This document shows positions 1-15,421 of a DNA stretch of 64,000 nucleotides, piece by piece; position 1 is the first letter of the stretch, and the number at the start of each line of letters is the position of its first letter. Under the pieces are notes generated by a model that saw nothing but the letters and a program-made list of their open reading frames with translations, was not told the origin of the DNA and ran no database searches. The stretch spans positions 9,444,536-9,508,535 of the forward strand of contig NC_064534.1 of assembly GCF_023856365.1 (NCBI RefSeq), in the 5' to 3' direction. The stretch comes from Brienomyrus brachyistius (taxonomy: Eukaryota > Chordata > Actinopteri > Osteoglossiformes > Mormyridae). A program made the translations under genes and the position numbers.

Positions 1-2580
<2,580 letters not shown>

Positions 2581-2794
2581 TCAATTAGTTGGATTGTTAT
2601 CGTTTTCATTGGGTCAAACTCAGTAGCTGAAAAAAATAAATAAAATGATGCTTTATTTGCCATTTGCACAGGTACAGCTACATTGGAATGCTTCTTTTCA
2701 CATGTCCCATCTTGCTGTCCCTTGACAAATATACACACATAGCTGAATGGAGAGCAAAGCTTGGGATCTGTGCACAAGGTCAGCCATTTATCAG

Positions 2795-2941
2795 GTGCCC
2801 CTGGAGCATTTTGGTGGGTTTTGGGGCCTCGCTTAAGGGCCCAATGGACATGTGACTTTTCTGCTGAGGACACGATTTGAAGCAGTGACCTTCCAATAAC
2901 AGACAGAGATGCCCCCAACCCACTGAGCCACATACCAGCCC
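2795..2941 (-). repeat. tRNA-derived SINE fragment, minus orientation
   Basis: On the minus strand it reads from a tRNA-like head (GGTTGGGGGCATCTCTGTC) through a degraded B box (TTCAAATCGTG) to the CTTAAGCGAGGCCCC tail typical of fish SINEs of the "gagcaaggccc" type. It is related to the copies at 7249, 9906 and 30890. Truncated and diverged. Confidence 0.55.
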
Positions 2942-4557
2942 CCTAGTTGGCTTGGTGTTCACATGTTTGCTGTAATGTAGAGGGAAAGTTGGCACTCGCA
3001 GGAATGGAAACCATCCCTCAAAGAAGATTGTTGAAGCAACTGAGGCCTGACATGACAAGGGATTTTGATATGTTTTAAATAACCAAACCAGTCAGACCCC
3101 TCCAAGCCTGGGCACTTTCCTACTAAGGTTTAGGAATGACTTGAAAACAACACAGGATCAGAATGGAATATTTATGACCTAAGCACACCAGCTTGCTGAT
3201 CCCATAGAGGACAGCAGTAAAATACATCTGTACAGAAACACCACATTGCTATTATTATTATTTCTTTTATTATCTAGTCAAATTAACTCTGAAGTCCATA
3301 ACATCTTGCATTTGACTATATATTCTGGGTACAGCTATCAGAATTGAAATAGAAGCCAACAGTCATCTTTGCTAGCAAAACCAAGTCTAGAATCTCCTTA
3401 TGATTTTAAGCCTGGAGGCCGAATGACTGGGTGTCTGACTGACTGAGTGTCTGAGAGGGACAAACAGGCCACCAGCTTCAGATGCAGCAGACCAGATCCT
3501 GCACAGGCCTTCTGTGGTGCCAGTTGTTTGTGTCGCCAGTAGCGATTTGAGCGTGTGTGTGGTTCTCACATAAAGCAATAATCCGGCTTTGGTCCGTGCC
3601 ATCGTATGTAGGCCGAGGCTCGTATCCACACGGATCGGCAGTGTGTAGCTTTGTTGTTTCGCGTTCTGAAGGGACATGAAGAGCTTGCCCCCCCCCACCC
3701 CCCCCACAACTGCAGCCTGCAGATGTTTATCCGGAGCTACAAAAAGCCAAAGAGCTGAGGCTCGAGGGGAGAGAGCTTCAGAAGATCCGAATCGGGGTCA
3801 CCCCATCGGCAGGAGTTTGGGCTCTGCTCGCCATGGTATGAGAGGAGGAGAAGTTTGTGGGCCGAAGAACATGCATGGAGGTTCCAGCCCGGAAACCATC
3901 TGTTTTGCCCGGCGTCGTTTCACAGAGATGCTTTTGCTCGGCGCCATAGTTGTCTGAAGGCACCCAGCACTTGGACGGCTCTGTCTTGGCGCCGATTCGG
4001 CCCACTTCTGACGTCTCTGGCAGACTGCTTCTGAGGTCTCTCTGGTGAGACGGTGCTAATGGAGACCATGAAAAGCTATAAGACGGCGGCCAGCAGATAA
4101 CAGCGCGCGACATGTTTGAGACGAGCTTCAAAACCCATCATATGTACACACAGGCCCATTCGCCTATGTGCAAAGGGGTTGTGGCCGATGTTGAAAGCTG
4201 TTGTATGAGGAGGGTAGAGATGTTTAAGCCTTTTATTAACACCCAGTTGCGAGAGTCGATCCGTCTACAGTTTGTTATTTCAAAAAAACAAAATTTTGAT
4301 CTGATCCTTCTTCAAGCACGTTTCGTTGTGAGGTATGAAAAAAGCAATAAATAGCCATTTATCTGCACCCACAGCCCCTGTGCGTGAAGAATCCTTTGTA
4401 AGTCTCCGCATCCCCTCCAGGAACAGTCACAGTGGTCCCTCTGAAGTGTTTTTGAATTCCCACTCTTTTTTCCCCCACAAAAAAGGCTCATTGATGGCTG
4501 TAAGCTTCTGCCTTCCCATTGTCCTTCACTGTTTTCTGTCTGTCTATTTTTCTTTCA

Positions 4558-4815
4558 TGCGAAGCGAGCGAGCCGCCTCTCCCGGAGTGGCGGGCCTTTG
4601 TCGAGGGTCATTATGGGCCCTCCGTGCCTTTCCTGCAGCAGGGAAGGCGCCTGCAGACGCGGCTCAGCGTCCGGCGGACGCCCAACGGCAATGGGCCGTA
4701 TTGTGGGGGCCCTCCCACCGCGAGGGCTTCAGTGAAGCGCTGTCTGAGGCGTTCAGCGCACTTTGATATTCTCGCCACGCGGGCTGCCGCACCGAGCCTC
4801 CGGCAGATGAGTGCT
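4558..4815. other. CpG-rich patch inside the intron
   Basis: A G+C-rich stretch with roughly thirty CpGs by eye in about 250 bp, in otherwise AT-rich intron. Frames are open on both strands through it (plus 4519-4989, minus 4611-4886), as expected when stop codons are depleted by high G+C. Neither translation matches a family I know. It could be an unmethylated regulatory element or an alternative promoter. Confidence 0.4.
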
Positions 4816-5348
4816 GCTGTTGGCAGAGGTGCGCTTCTTAAAAGCACTCGCATTGATCCCCGTCTTGGTCCCCAGAAAAGTTTCATGGTTCAGCAGCGTT
4901 CGGTTCGGTTTCTGACGTGCCGTGTGTTCCTAACACCCTCTAACACAGAAACGCGTTCATCCAGAACTGCCATCCATTTGTGTCTTTAATGCTTCCCTCT
5001 GAAGATAAGTACTATTGTACAGCTTTTATCCCACAGCAGCAAGTTCCAAGCATCCTTGGACAGTTACATGAAACTTAAAGAAGATCTGAACCTCATTCCT
5101 ATTATTCCTCTGATTGTCTCATGACAGTCATTTGGCGATGTCACAATGGGAGCCTATGATTCCAGATTGTCAGGGTCCTATCAAAATATCCTACAGCCTG
5201 TTTTCCATACATCTCCCTGGAAATAGAGGGTATCTGACAGTCCAGTGTCGGAGTTACTTAAATCATGTGGTGACCGGGCTTTAACTGAGTGTCCTTAGGG
5301 TCAGTGGAGACACCGGCTGGGAAAGCAGCACCTTGTACACCTGGCACG

Positions 5349-5580
5349 GGGCCATTCATGAACTCATCAATTCCAATTTAAAATCTGGAAACGAAATTTA
5401 AAAAATACCCCTACAGAAATTACAAGTGGGATTTCTTGGAATTTAATTGATTTCAATTCTGTTTCCTGTGCCAGTTCAATTCCAGTTTTGTTTCCCTAGA
5501 GCAGGGAGCAATTCCGATTTCAGTTCCAACTCCAGGGCCGTGGAATTTACAATACATTCTCAATTCAGTTCGTGAAAAGC
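5349..5580. repeat. AATTCC-rich element with a weak terminal palindrome
   Basis: It is dense in AATTCC/GGAATT words and bounded by TTCATGAACT near the left and AGTTCGTGAA near the right, which are near inverted repeats. It resembles AATTC-rich repeats of fish genomes. Low confidence without a second copy in the window. Confidence 0.3.
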
Positions 5581-6303
5581 TCCATCCTTGGTGTACAGCC
5601 GCTTGCTGGTCATTTCACGAGGCTCTCTGTAGGTTTGGTTGCCCTGCGCTAGATTATAATAAAACCTCTTGCTAAAAAGCTGTGAACTGCAGCCAGGCCG
5701 CGCAGTCATCGATGATACTGTACGCAGAAGCTGCCTTGTCCTCCGCGCCAGACAATGCTAGCTGTGGATGTTCCCTGGCTACACTGTAACGTCTGTCTTA
5801 CGGCACCATTGATGTTTTAATGCACTTCCTCGTGTAGGTTTTCCGCGCTCTCTGCCTGACCGGGGCGATCTCGCTTTCATGAGGAAACACGCAGCTCCTG
5901 GAAAAAAACGGCTCCTGCGTGAGTTATAAAGTCTTTGTCACATCCATTCCTCAAGGCATCATAAACGTCACAGAGAATTCCGGCACACATTAATCAGATG
6001 CTTCAGGCAGCTAACAGGAGAATACTTACTGGGGACATTAAGGCTTGTCTTTGGAGCCTGTCCAGGAAATTAAGGATACGCCAGACAGATACAATCAAGT
6101 GCAGATATGAGAGACAGGATTATGCAGCATGAAGGTGGGTCCGCCCGCCTGGTAAGCGAGGAGCCAGCTTGACAGAAGCAATTAAGCGGGCTGCAGCCTG
6201 ACTCTACTGTTCCTTCACTTGGGGGGCTCATCACCCCTTCTTGGTCCAATACTCACTTAGCAAAGATCACCAGTCAGTGTGGCCTGTATTAATTGCACCT
6301 CAC

Positions 6304-6357
6304 GTGTGTGTGTGTGTGTGTAACTGAATATACCTGAACATATATACACACACACTT

Positions 6358-6391
<34 letters not shown>

Positions 6392-6554
6392 GAATGGTGG
6401 GTGTGTGAGTGTGCCCTGTGATGGGTTGACATCCCATCCTGGGTTGCTCCCTGCCTTGCACCCGTAGCCTCTGAACCCCCTGCAACATCAAATAGGATAA
6501 GTGATTACAGAAAATGGATGGATACATACACACACACACACACATATACACACA
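6304..6554. repeat. TG/CA microsatellites flanking a generic repeat fragment
   Basis: (TG)n at 6304-6321, (CA)14 at 6361-6388 and (CA)n at about 6530-6554. Between them, 6397-6525 is the minus-oriented tail of the ubiquitous fish repeat (CCCTGTGATGGGTTGACATC ... AAAATGGATGGATA). Confidence 0.85.
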
Positions 6555-7075
6555 GTATTGTGCAAAAACCTTTGGTAGTCTAAGAAAATGTTTATAGGGG
6601 TAGTAAGTGTATGTTTGCTCAGAAAAAAACATTAGAACAAATGATTCTAATCAGATTAGAACAAATGCAAATTAGCAGTAACAATGGAAAATTAATCGAG
6701 AATTTCTTCAGTTCTTCAAAAAGTTACTGATATCTTGTTGGACAGCTATATGAACACCGATGTGATTCCCAAACCTCTCCTCAGCAGCACCTCAGTCATT
6801 CCAGCCATTTACATTTCACCACCAGCACACACTCAATTAATTTAATTAGTTAAATAACTCAATGAGGCATTGAATAGCCAAACAAGGCAGAGTAGTGGTT
6901 GAGTATATAAAAATGTATACCGAGGAATCAAAGCACTCTTCACTGGCTTGCAGCTACGTAGCCCCACAGGCAACAGGGCTTGATGCTTTGTGTCGCAACA
7001 CATTAATGCCAAGATCATGTGATCCTTATCAAAATTACCTACCATTTGTGCCACAGTAGCCTTTCTATTGGTTTA
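6553..7075 (-). pseudogene. Decayed Tc1-like transposon remnant
   Basis: The left edge CAGTATTGTGCAAAAACC resembles the termini of a common fish Tc1-like group (CAGTACTGTGCAAAAG). On the minus strand, about 7061-6900 gives ATVAQMVGNFDK, then HQALLPVGLRSCKPVKSAL, matching the Tc1 transposase segment between the HTH and the first catalytic Asp (ATVAQI...HRSLLxMGLRSxRPVRVPLL). Frames are broken elsewhere and the catalytic DDE region is not preserved. Dead copy. Confidence 0.6.
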
Positions 7076-7248
7076 TACCGGGTGGGAATATTCCCATCCC
7101 GCACCGACACCCTGTCGGCGATTCTTGGTTTTCCCTCCTCAGACCACTCTCAGTGGGTACTGACCACGGAAATTCAGCATTTCGTCTGCATTTAACATGT
7201 CAACTATAAGTACTAAATGTTAGTATACCATAGAATATACTATACTGT

Positions 7249-7400
7249 GGGCAGTGGTGGCTTAATGGTTAGGCAAGTACACTTGTAATTGAAAGATTTC
7301 TGGTTCAAATCCCTGACCAACAAGGCACCACTGAGCAAGGTATCTCCCCCAAGCACTGCTCCCCGGGTGCTGAATTAGCTGCTCCCTGCTATGTCATGAT
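7249..7400 (+). repeat. tRNA-derived SINE
   Basis: A-box-like TGGCTTAATGGTTAGG at 7258-7273 and B box GGTTCAAATCC at 7302-7312 show a tRNA-type pol III promoter. The body AAGGCACCACTGAGCAAGG ... ACTGCTCCCCGGGTGCTG is a known teleost SINE body. The 3' tail decays into AT-rich sequence. Not a functional tRNA: no cloverleaf follows. Confidence 0.75.
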
Positions 7401-9905
7401 ATCACATGAGGAGAATATAAAAACCCCAAAGCAAGATTATATTTAAAAACAGAAAATCCTTATTCTCTATATCCTATTCTGATAATGAACAATGGATCTA
7501 TTCTCTGAGTCTTCAAAAAAGTGAAAACATCCTCTATGGAAAAAAAAGAATCAAATAAAATCACCCCCACGATATTGGTTTACTACTTCAAAAAGCTGCG
7601 TATAATTAACAAAAGAGAAATTTTACGTTCATCTTCACGTATATTCGATTGTGGTGTCTTGCTGAGTAACTAATGTAGAATTGTGTTTATTTCGTCAGCG
7701 GTTTTTCAGACAGGAGTAACTGTGCTCGGCTGGGAGCGGCTGCTTTGGGGGCGGGACGGGGGACGTGATGTTAGATGCCGGAGAAGAGGTGAGAAGGAGG
7801 AGCAGAGATAAACTAGAAGAACATCCTGCAGCTGGCTCCTTGGTGCCCTGCGACAGTATCCTGTCTACTTACTGACAGGCAGATCCCACACGTGAATCAC
7901 GCCCTGCCACAAGGGGGGGGGGGATAATAAATAAACAAAACAAACAAGTAAATAAGTGAGTAAACAAACTCCTCCCTAATGCTGTAGATGTTGAGGCCTT
8001 GCAGGGACTGATTGTGTCTGTGACAGGGATGCTGACAAAATTATGGGGGGGCAGGAACCTACCATCCCAGGAGGGGGATGAAAGCACCCAGTGCAAGGAA
8101 AGTGGTGGTGAGGCACATTCCCAGTAATGACACCCCTAAGGTACCCTGAGTGCTCTGCTGAGCAGACGGTACAGCACATACCCAGGAGAGGGAGAGAGAG
8201 ACTGTCGACCAGCCAGATGCATTCAGCAGACACATGGTAATAATATGCAATAAAAGTCATATGTAATTCAATATGATAAGTAGTTCAAAGTCAAATGCAA
8301 AAAAAAACACAGAAACAAACATACTGTTTTGGACTATCGGTACTATTTACACTGCCTTGTATTGTCTTACAATAAGTCGTTGGATATTTGTAACTGGGTG
8401 TGGCCGAGTATCTTAGCACGCCTATTGCACATGGCTAATAAAGATCTTCAGACTTGAAGAGGTTCAGCGTTGATATGCCTCAACAGTGGATACATCGTCT
8501 GTATTTGTGAGAACCAAATCACTTGAATGTGTTTGTGTGGGGAAGTTTGTTGTGACAGAAATGTGGGGAAAAAAATAGAAGACGGCCGAATGAATTTATG
8601 CATCTTGGGCTCCTTTCCCTTAAAGGGTGAAGTTCATCCCAAAAAGTAGACAGGGCCTCCTCCATCTGATGGGCCCCTTCATGTTCAGCTACAACCGTCA
8701 GAGGAAAGTTCTGGCAACCCACTTTGCAGAGATAATGAAAGGGCGCGAGTGCATAACCCTGTCCAGCAGCAATGTAATTCAACACACGCTGGACACTGAG
8801 GACCATGTGGCCACTGCAGTGCCCCATCCATATACACCAACGCTAAATTGGTGTAGGAGATGGCCTGACAGATGGATAGGGGGACATGCTCAGGCTTGAA
8901 ACCATCCCATTAATGCCCCAGGTTCCAGAGGCGAGGGATTGGGCCTCCTTTGTCCAGCCTCTAACAAGGAGGACAAGCCGCCAGGAATGCGAGCCAGCTT
9001 CGGTATGTGATGTAGCTGACAGCTCGGAGACATCCCTCTGAGGGTCTACCTCATCTTCAAGTAGTCCCCGGCCTGCTGAGGTGTGCGGCGGATAATTAAA
9101 CCCAGAAGCGAGCAGAAAAAGCCGCTCGTGTGGCAGTCACCAGAGCCGACGCTGGCCGCCCCGGCCAGCTGGCCGTCTTAATTATGACTTGAGTGATGGT
9201 GGCCCAGACTCTCTCCCTTTGTTTAAACGGGACAAGAAAAGCAGCAAGAGAACTTCAGCAAGGCTGTCAGCACCAATCTGATCTCTGCTACACTCCCTTA
9301 TTATTTGTTCTTTGCCAGCCCCTCTAGCTAGACATTTTAAAATAAACACTCTAAAAATAGTGCAATGCTTACATCAGGTTCTTAATTTAAAATGGGCACT
9401 CAGACAAATGTACCTGTGCCATGTAACTTTTCATTCAATCATGGCAGGAAAAGTGAGACAGGTCCCATTCGTGCTGAGCACAGCATCATCGCAATACTTT
9501 TTTTCTCCAGGCAGGGACATGCTCTGTCTTATTGTCAACCTCCCTCTCCACCCCCCCCCCCAAAAAAAAAATGTGCTGTATAAGTAGAACGACATGCTAA
9601 AGATCTAATTATTTATTTTACCTGCCAGCACTAATTTAGTTCTGTTCTCAATAAGCGCGTGTCCAATCATGTCAGCATATCCCGCAGCTTATTCTGGGAT
9701 GTGTAGGGTGTTAAGAGGCCGCGCGAGTGCTAGACAATTGCAGCGAAATGCATAATAGGGATACTTCAGTATCTGTGGGCTGCAACTGTGACTGTGCGAT
9801 AGCATCCACAAAGCCCCCAACATGGCTTTTCCTTTGTTTGGCTGCACTGCGATGTGCTTTTGCTTTCATTACAATCTGCTATGTGGCGAAGTTTTATAAT
9901 GTGGT

Positions 9906-10178
9906 GGTACGGCTCAGTGGGTTAGGCCAGTGATCCTAAGGACATCAGTTTGGGCCTCGGCAGGATAGTCACATCTCCACTGGAGCCTTCAGAAAGATCC
10001 TTAACCTGCCAGAATGGTCCAGAGATGCTGGATAAATGGCCTGACCCTGTGCTTTAACCCCAAGCTTTAGTCTCAGTTCAACTGTATGTGTTTATGTCTG
10101 AAAGAAGAGTAGGATGGGGTGTGTGAAAAGCAGCATTCCAATGTACTTGTGCCAATGGCAGATAAAGCATCATTTCAC
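9906..10178 (+). repeat. SINE, near full-length (family shared with 13213 and 36390)
   Basis: The head GGCTCAGTGGGTTAGG is tRNA-like. The body has GATAGTCACATCTCC, GGATAAATGGCCTGACCCTG and ACCCCAAGCTTTAGTCTC. The tail is ATTCCAATGTACTTGTGCCA followed by ATGGCAGATAAAGCAT. Body and tail recur at 36390-36604, and the tail at 13213-13305, so this is a dispersed family. Confidence 0.75.
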
Positions 10179-10946
10179 AAGTGACGATCTTTGAATGTTT
10201 CAGGCCTGCATCGCATTGGGACCCAGCAGGGTCAGAGATTGCCGTCAGCATTCTCAGGGTCAGGGAAAGCCACACAGACGGCTTCTCAGCACAGTGTTGT
10301 GCATAAAACGGGTGGCTTGGAGTTAAAACTGCCAAAGCAAAAAACAGCCTCAAGTGAACCAGTTAAGAAGTGCCACTTATTGTTGCTTCACGAAGTCTCT
10401 GTCTGGTGGGACGTGGGGTCGTCAGCCCGAAGCGTAAAATGTTTGCAGCCTGCAGATCGCCAGTGCTGCCGCTATCTGACGATATTCTCGTCTTGTGCTG
10501 TGTTTGGAGTTTAGCTTAAAAGGAAATGTACAAAGTCTGTCACTATTCCACTACTGCTACCCGGTTCCTGACTGCGGAAAAATGTTTGTCCATCCTCATT
10601 CCTAATTGGCACAACGGCATAAAAATGGCTGGACTTTACTCAGCGATGCGGAAAATACCACGAGTCATCGGTAAGCCTGTTAAATGCCAGCTCCATCACG
10701 TACTTTCTTAAATTACATTTACTATATGCAAAAACTGTGGCTGCGGAAACAGGAAATGTTATCAGCACCTTGACTGCAACTGATAGCGGTTTTACAATTG
10801 TACTGTAGGTATTTTTTAAATAAGTATCTGTATTAGAATTCTTGTACGTGACCATGTGCTGCTGAATACACATAACTGTACCATATACATGGTTATAATA
10901 ATGTATATTGCTGAACTAAATGTAAAATCCATATATCAACCATCTA

Positions 10947-11041
10947 TGCATCCATCCATCCATCCATCCATCCAACTGCTTACCCAGCAATGGAGTGTGA
11001 GAAGCCTAGAGGCTATCTCAAGCAGCACAGGACACAAGGAA

Positions 11042-11042
<1 letters not shown>
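10947..11042 (+). repeat. (CATC)n plus start of the ubiquitous fish interspersed repeat
   Basis: Seven or so CATC units lead into CAACTGCTTACCCAGCAATG..., a decayed version of the "catccatccat-cttatcc" repeat that recurs throughout the window. It runs straight into the CA tract at 11044. Confidence 0.65.

Positions 11043-11043
<1 letters not shown>

Positions 11044-11090
<47 letters not shown>
11044..11090. repeat. (CA)n microsatellite
   Basis: About 23 uninterrupted CA units. A second CA tract of about 15 units lies at 11298-11327. The two flank the dispersed element at 11091-11296. Confidence 0.95.
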
Positions 11091-11092
<2 letters not shown>

Positions 11093-11294
11093 CGTGCAAT
11101 CATATCATTTTGGGGACCTCTCATTCATTTCTATGGGAAAAATGTTAATGCTGACTATGACGACCCTAACCCCTACCCAGCCCTATCCATAACCATAAGT
11201 AACCAAACAAAATGCAAGTGTTTTTGCATTTTTAGTCTTTTTACTTTGTTTTTTTTTCAGGAAACTGGTCCCTACAATGCAATATAAACCTAAT

Positions 11295-11296
<2 letters not shown>
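11091..11296 (+). repeat. CA-associated dispersed element, copy 1
   Basis: It contains TTTTGGGGACCTCTCATTCA, then ACCCCTACCCAGCCC, then AACCAAACAAAATGCAAGTG, and ends near GGTCCCTACAATGC. The same ordered blocks occur at 19158, 34878 and (inverted) 42668. The outer GGGGAC and GTCCC words are inverted, suggesting a non-autonomous DNA element. Flanked on both sides by (CA)n. Confidence 0.7.
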
Positions 11297-11328
<32 letters not shown>

Positions 11329-12609
11329 CAGAGATTCCAATTCAGCGAAATGCATGGCTTTGGACTGAGCGATATTTTAGCCCATGTGAAGAGCATGTCC
11401 GGAGCAGCCAAATGAAGCCACACAAACAACTGGAGCACATGCTTACACACACAGAGGGGCGTATTATTCAGACCTGTTAAGGTCTCAGGCGACATTCTTA
11501 CTCATAAAGACACAGTGCTGAATATAACCATGTGTGTAAAAATGATTTCTGTCCATAGTGCCAATCCTGAGAAACCTCACAGACCTTACCAGGGTGCTGC
11601 TGTGCAGGTGGTGCAGAGGCAACATCCTAACAGAAAGGCGGAGAAAGAGCTTCTGTCCACAGCCAACTTGGATCCTGAATGAGGGCCACGTGTAGGAACT
11701 GCACACCAGCGTTCTCAGCAGCCAACCCAACGCACACATGTACATATGCAAATACTTATTTATTCCCGGACTTGTGTGCTTCCTCCATTCACTGCCAATT
11801 CCGCACACCATGGACATTTATGATAATTAATGTTTAATGTTTGTTAATAGGTTGTGTCTTGTCTCGTCGTCTTTTTGCACATTCTGGTGCTGGGTAATCA
11901 TGCATTTCCCTGCAGATTGTACTGAGAATAACTGTGCATGTAACATAAAACTTCGATACTCTGAAACAGACATAAAACATGCATTACATATTTGACCTCC
12001 ACCTTAAATGGCAGCGATTTACCGTCACGCTCCTTGTAGTCTGTCTGCCTTACAGATGCTGCAAAAAGTAGCATAATCCTGTATGAGGATGAAGCATTGT
12101 ACATTATTCTGCATGCATTCAAACCACTGAATGTGAAACTGTTAGGTTCCTTTAAGTTGTAATGTTAGGTACACAAGTACCATTTTATGTTGCAATGTTA
12201 TTACCACCTAATTACAGGTGCTTTCAACATTCAAACTGAAAAGTATGCAGGGGACCAATGGCAGAAATTAATTTGATGGATGACACCCCCTTGAGTCAAT
12301 AAAACCTGCAAGTTACGTGTGCCGTTTAATACAGCACAAGTCAATTCTCTATTATGTGCAGACTGTCAGTTTGTGTAAAAAATAGCATCTAGCTTCTTTT
12401 CTTTTTCTAATCAAAAATTCTATTCAAAAATAATTCTCAACCCATGAACAAATTACAGCATTCAAAGTAAAAATACTATTCCTATTGTTTTTTTTTTCAT
12501 TTTTATTTTCTTCTTTCTGTGCAGACCAGTTACATCCTTGTGCAAATTAATTGATTTCTTTGTACATGCACAGGTTGTACACGTACACGTGAATGAATAT
12601 TTTAAGTCA

Positions 12610-12800
12610 AGACTGCATCAGGCATGTTTCGGTTAGTGTGTCAGCTGCTCGTTAGTTGTGATTCAGTCGTTGTGTGAGATGGATGCGACGCCCAGAAAGT
12701 GCACGAAGATCGTGACCCTAAACAAACACACAGGCAAGACCTACAGGGACAGAGAACAGTATGTGTCAGTCTGGTTACCATCAGCCATGTGATTGAAAAC
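12610..12800 (+). pseudogene. Possible Tc1-like transposase N-terminal remnant
   Basis: From the ATG at 12679 the plus strand reads MDATPRKCTKIVTLNKHTGK then TYRDREQ. The pattern KIVTLxKHTGxxYRD resembles the first helix-turn-helix of Tc1-like transposases. The leader CGTTGTGTGAGATGGATG also looks like such elements. Nothing catalytic follows, so it is a short relic at best. Confidence 0.35.
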
Positions 12801-13212
12801 ACTGCTCAAAGGCCAAGGTCATATTATGCATTAATGTGAGTATATAAGTGATTCTTAATTGTTATTTTCAATTAATTTGCACAAGAATGTTGACGTGAAA
12901 TTTTCTGAGGATGAAGTACGTTTCAGTTGTAGCATATTTGAATGATTTATGTATATGCTATATAGAGGATTTTATTTAATTGTTCATCATCAATGGTTAT
13001 TTGCCAAAGCAACTAAACAACTTAAATTATGTAAAATTACTGTTGATGCAATGTTAGAATTTAAATGTGTCGACTGCCTTGTATCTGCAGGTTTATTAGC
13101 AATATGGGGAATTTTAATGGATTTAAAGTAAAAAACGATTTTCACATGATCAGATTTCTTCAGTATTTGGCAAAATTTTAGGAGGGCGGCCCCCCCCCCC
13201 CAAAAGGCTCCT

Positions 13213-13305
13213 ATGTGTGTTTGTGTTTCAAAGGACAGAAATATGCAAAAACGTGTTTCAGTGTACCAGTACTTGTGTAAATAGCAAATAAAGCATCGCT
13301 TCATT
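13213..13305 (+). repeat. SINE 3' tail fragment
   Basis: GTTTCAGTGTACCAGTACTT followed by GTGTAAATAGCAAATAAAGCA is the tail of the SINE family seen at 9906-10178. The tRNA-like head is missing (5' truncation), with a C-run just upstream. Confidence 0.55.
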
Positions 13306-14055
13306 ATTTCAAATCACCAGCTAAACATCTACATCTGATCCAATAATGCCAAAGATGTTTCAAGTAAATTTACAAACATGGCTCCTCATAAAATTAACAG
13401 CAGATAAACCTTATTTGATACCAGGGGAATCTGCACCTTCTTCCACTTTCCATCCTCAACTGGTGCAGTTCCTTGAATAGACTCGACCCTTTGACGTGAT
13501 TCGTGCACAGCAGTAACCGAGGGAGTACTCACCAATTTTAATACTAAAATCGATATACCCCGCTGTTATTTTCATTCTTGTTATCCTCGCTAAATTATTA
13601 ACATGCTGAGCATTATATTTACGTATGAATGCTCCTGTCTCTTGCTGCCGTTGAGGATCCTTTACGTGCCCCATTAGTGAGTCTTTCCTCTTTTTCACTC
13701 ACCATCTATTCTATTCCTGTTACACACAGGAATTCCATTGTAGGGGAAAGTACTGTATATGCAATTATAATGGTTACTGGGTAAAACTACGCGATTGTTT
13801 AGGAACTACTTCCTAAAGAACTGTTTTCGCATAAGATGGCAACACGAGTATAGATTTCTATATTTAAAGAATGCAATGTAAATCATACCTATGAAGATTT
13901 TGCGTCAAAGTGCGCGCATGCGATTGCTAATAATACTGAGAATGTTTCCGACGACTTGCAATGACGATCGCAGTGGTGCAATATAGATGAAGCATAAATC
14001 ATTCCAAATACCATCCACACATATGTTCAGTTTGGCACCTGCAATTAGCCTCAGC

Positions 14056-14205
14056 ATGTTGCTACAGGAGTACCTGGAGGAAACCCCGTGATGACGTGGA
14101 CAAAACACGCAGACTCCACACAAACAGAGCTGAAGTGGAGCTGTGCACCCCGATCCCAGAAGTGCGAAGAAGCAGTACTAACCACCGCGCCCACTCACTC
14201 AACAC
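14056..14205 (+). repeat. Fragment of the ubiquitous fish interspersed repeat
   Basis: The words TGGAGGAAACCCCGTGATGA, CGCAGACTCCACACAAACAG and AGCAGTACTAACCACCGCGC belong to the 3' half of the repeat that is nearly complete at 15026-15345. Confidence 0.6.
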
Positions 14206-15025
14206 CGAATTCCCCTTATCTGAATCATTCAGAAGGTAAATTTAACCCTATGACAGCAGGAGGCCAGAAATAAAACAATTAATTATCCCTTCGTCAAATA
14301 CTAAATATCACGTATAATCACAAGTCACATTCATATCCTCATACTTATAATAAAAGGTAGGCCAATAAATAATAATTAATAATAAAGTGCTTTACAAAAA
14401 AAAAATCCATATACAAAACACAATAGATATGAGAAAAAATATCGTTGTTAGAACTGGTGCATAAATTTCTTCAAATAAATGACCTAAAGAGTAAAAAAAC
14501 GATTTAACATAAAAGTCATCTTCGTTAATGAATATCACTGCTAACTCACACGAAGCTGCTGCACGTGTAAACACGCCGAGATGACAGATCTGTGCTGGAG
14601 AGCAATGCGGACGACGAGAAAGCCCGAGGTAAAAGCCTGCCAGCCCATAATCTGAGTGTCCTGTTATTGTTTACGGTGTTGTCAAACTTTGCTGCTGAAA
14701 ACAAAACATGACACAATTCTACAAAGAAAGCAGGAGATTTTAACAGCGTAATGTGCACATTAAGGTAATAACAGAGACACTTCGGTGACACTCCAGCTCC
14801 TGACACGCTCTGTAAAGCGTGAGCTGTCACGCGCACGGCGTCTGGGCATGTATCTGAACACGTGACGCCTGCCGTTTTTGCGTCCGTACGACTGCAGCTG
14901 GAACAAGAAATATATATACTGAATTATTGGCAAATATGACTATGATGTAGAACCAAGCACGACGCATATGCTCCCTGGTTTTAGACGATTTTAAAGAAGC
15001 GGCCAAAAGTGTTGGTAGAATTTCA

Positions 15026-15345
15026 TCTGTCCACCCATTATAGTAACCGCTTAATCCCCACTGTGGTCGCGGGGGGCCCGGAGCCTATCCCGGGAACAAC
15101 GAGTGCAGGCAGGAACCAACCCTGGGTGGGCGCCAAAACACCACAAGGTGCACACACTCACACAGCCAATTTAGACACGCCAGTCAGCCTACCCTGCACA
15201 CTTTTGGACTATGGGAGGAAACCAGAGCCCCTGGCAAAAACCCACGCGAACACGGGGAAAGCGTGTGAACTCCACACAGAAAGGCCTCGGGACCGAACCC
15301 AGGAACTTCTAGCTGTGAGGCAGCAGTGCTAACCACTGCTTCAGT
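15026..15345 (+). repeat. Ubiquitous fish interspersed repeat, near-complete copy
   Basis: Ordered words: CCACCCATTATAGTAACCGC, TGGTCGCGGGGGGCCCGGAG, CCAATTTAGACACGCC, TTTTGGACTATGGGAGGAAA, GTGTGAACTCCACACAGAAA and AGCAGTGCTAACCACTGC. This consensus is spread through teleost genomes; partial copies here lie at 6397, 14056, 19013, 28856, 37500, 54810 and 59771. An open frame across it (15009-15332) is an artefact. Confidence 0.75.
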
Positions 15346-15421
15346 CTGGTGTGGTTTCACTTGTTTTAAAAAAAAAGAATACAAATTTTCTGTGAAATTA
15401 GTTGAAATTGACGAAATTGTT

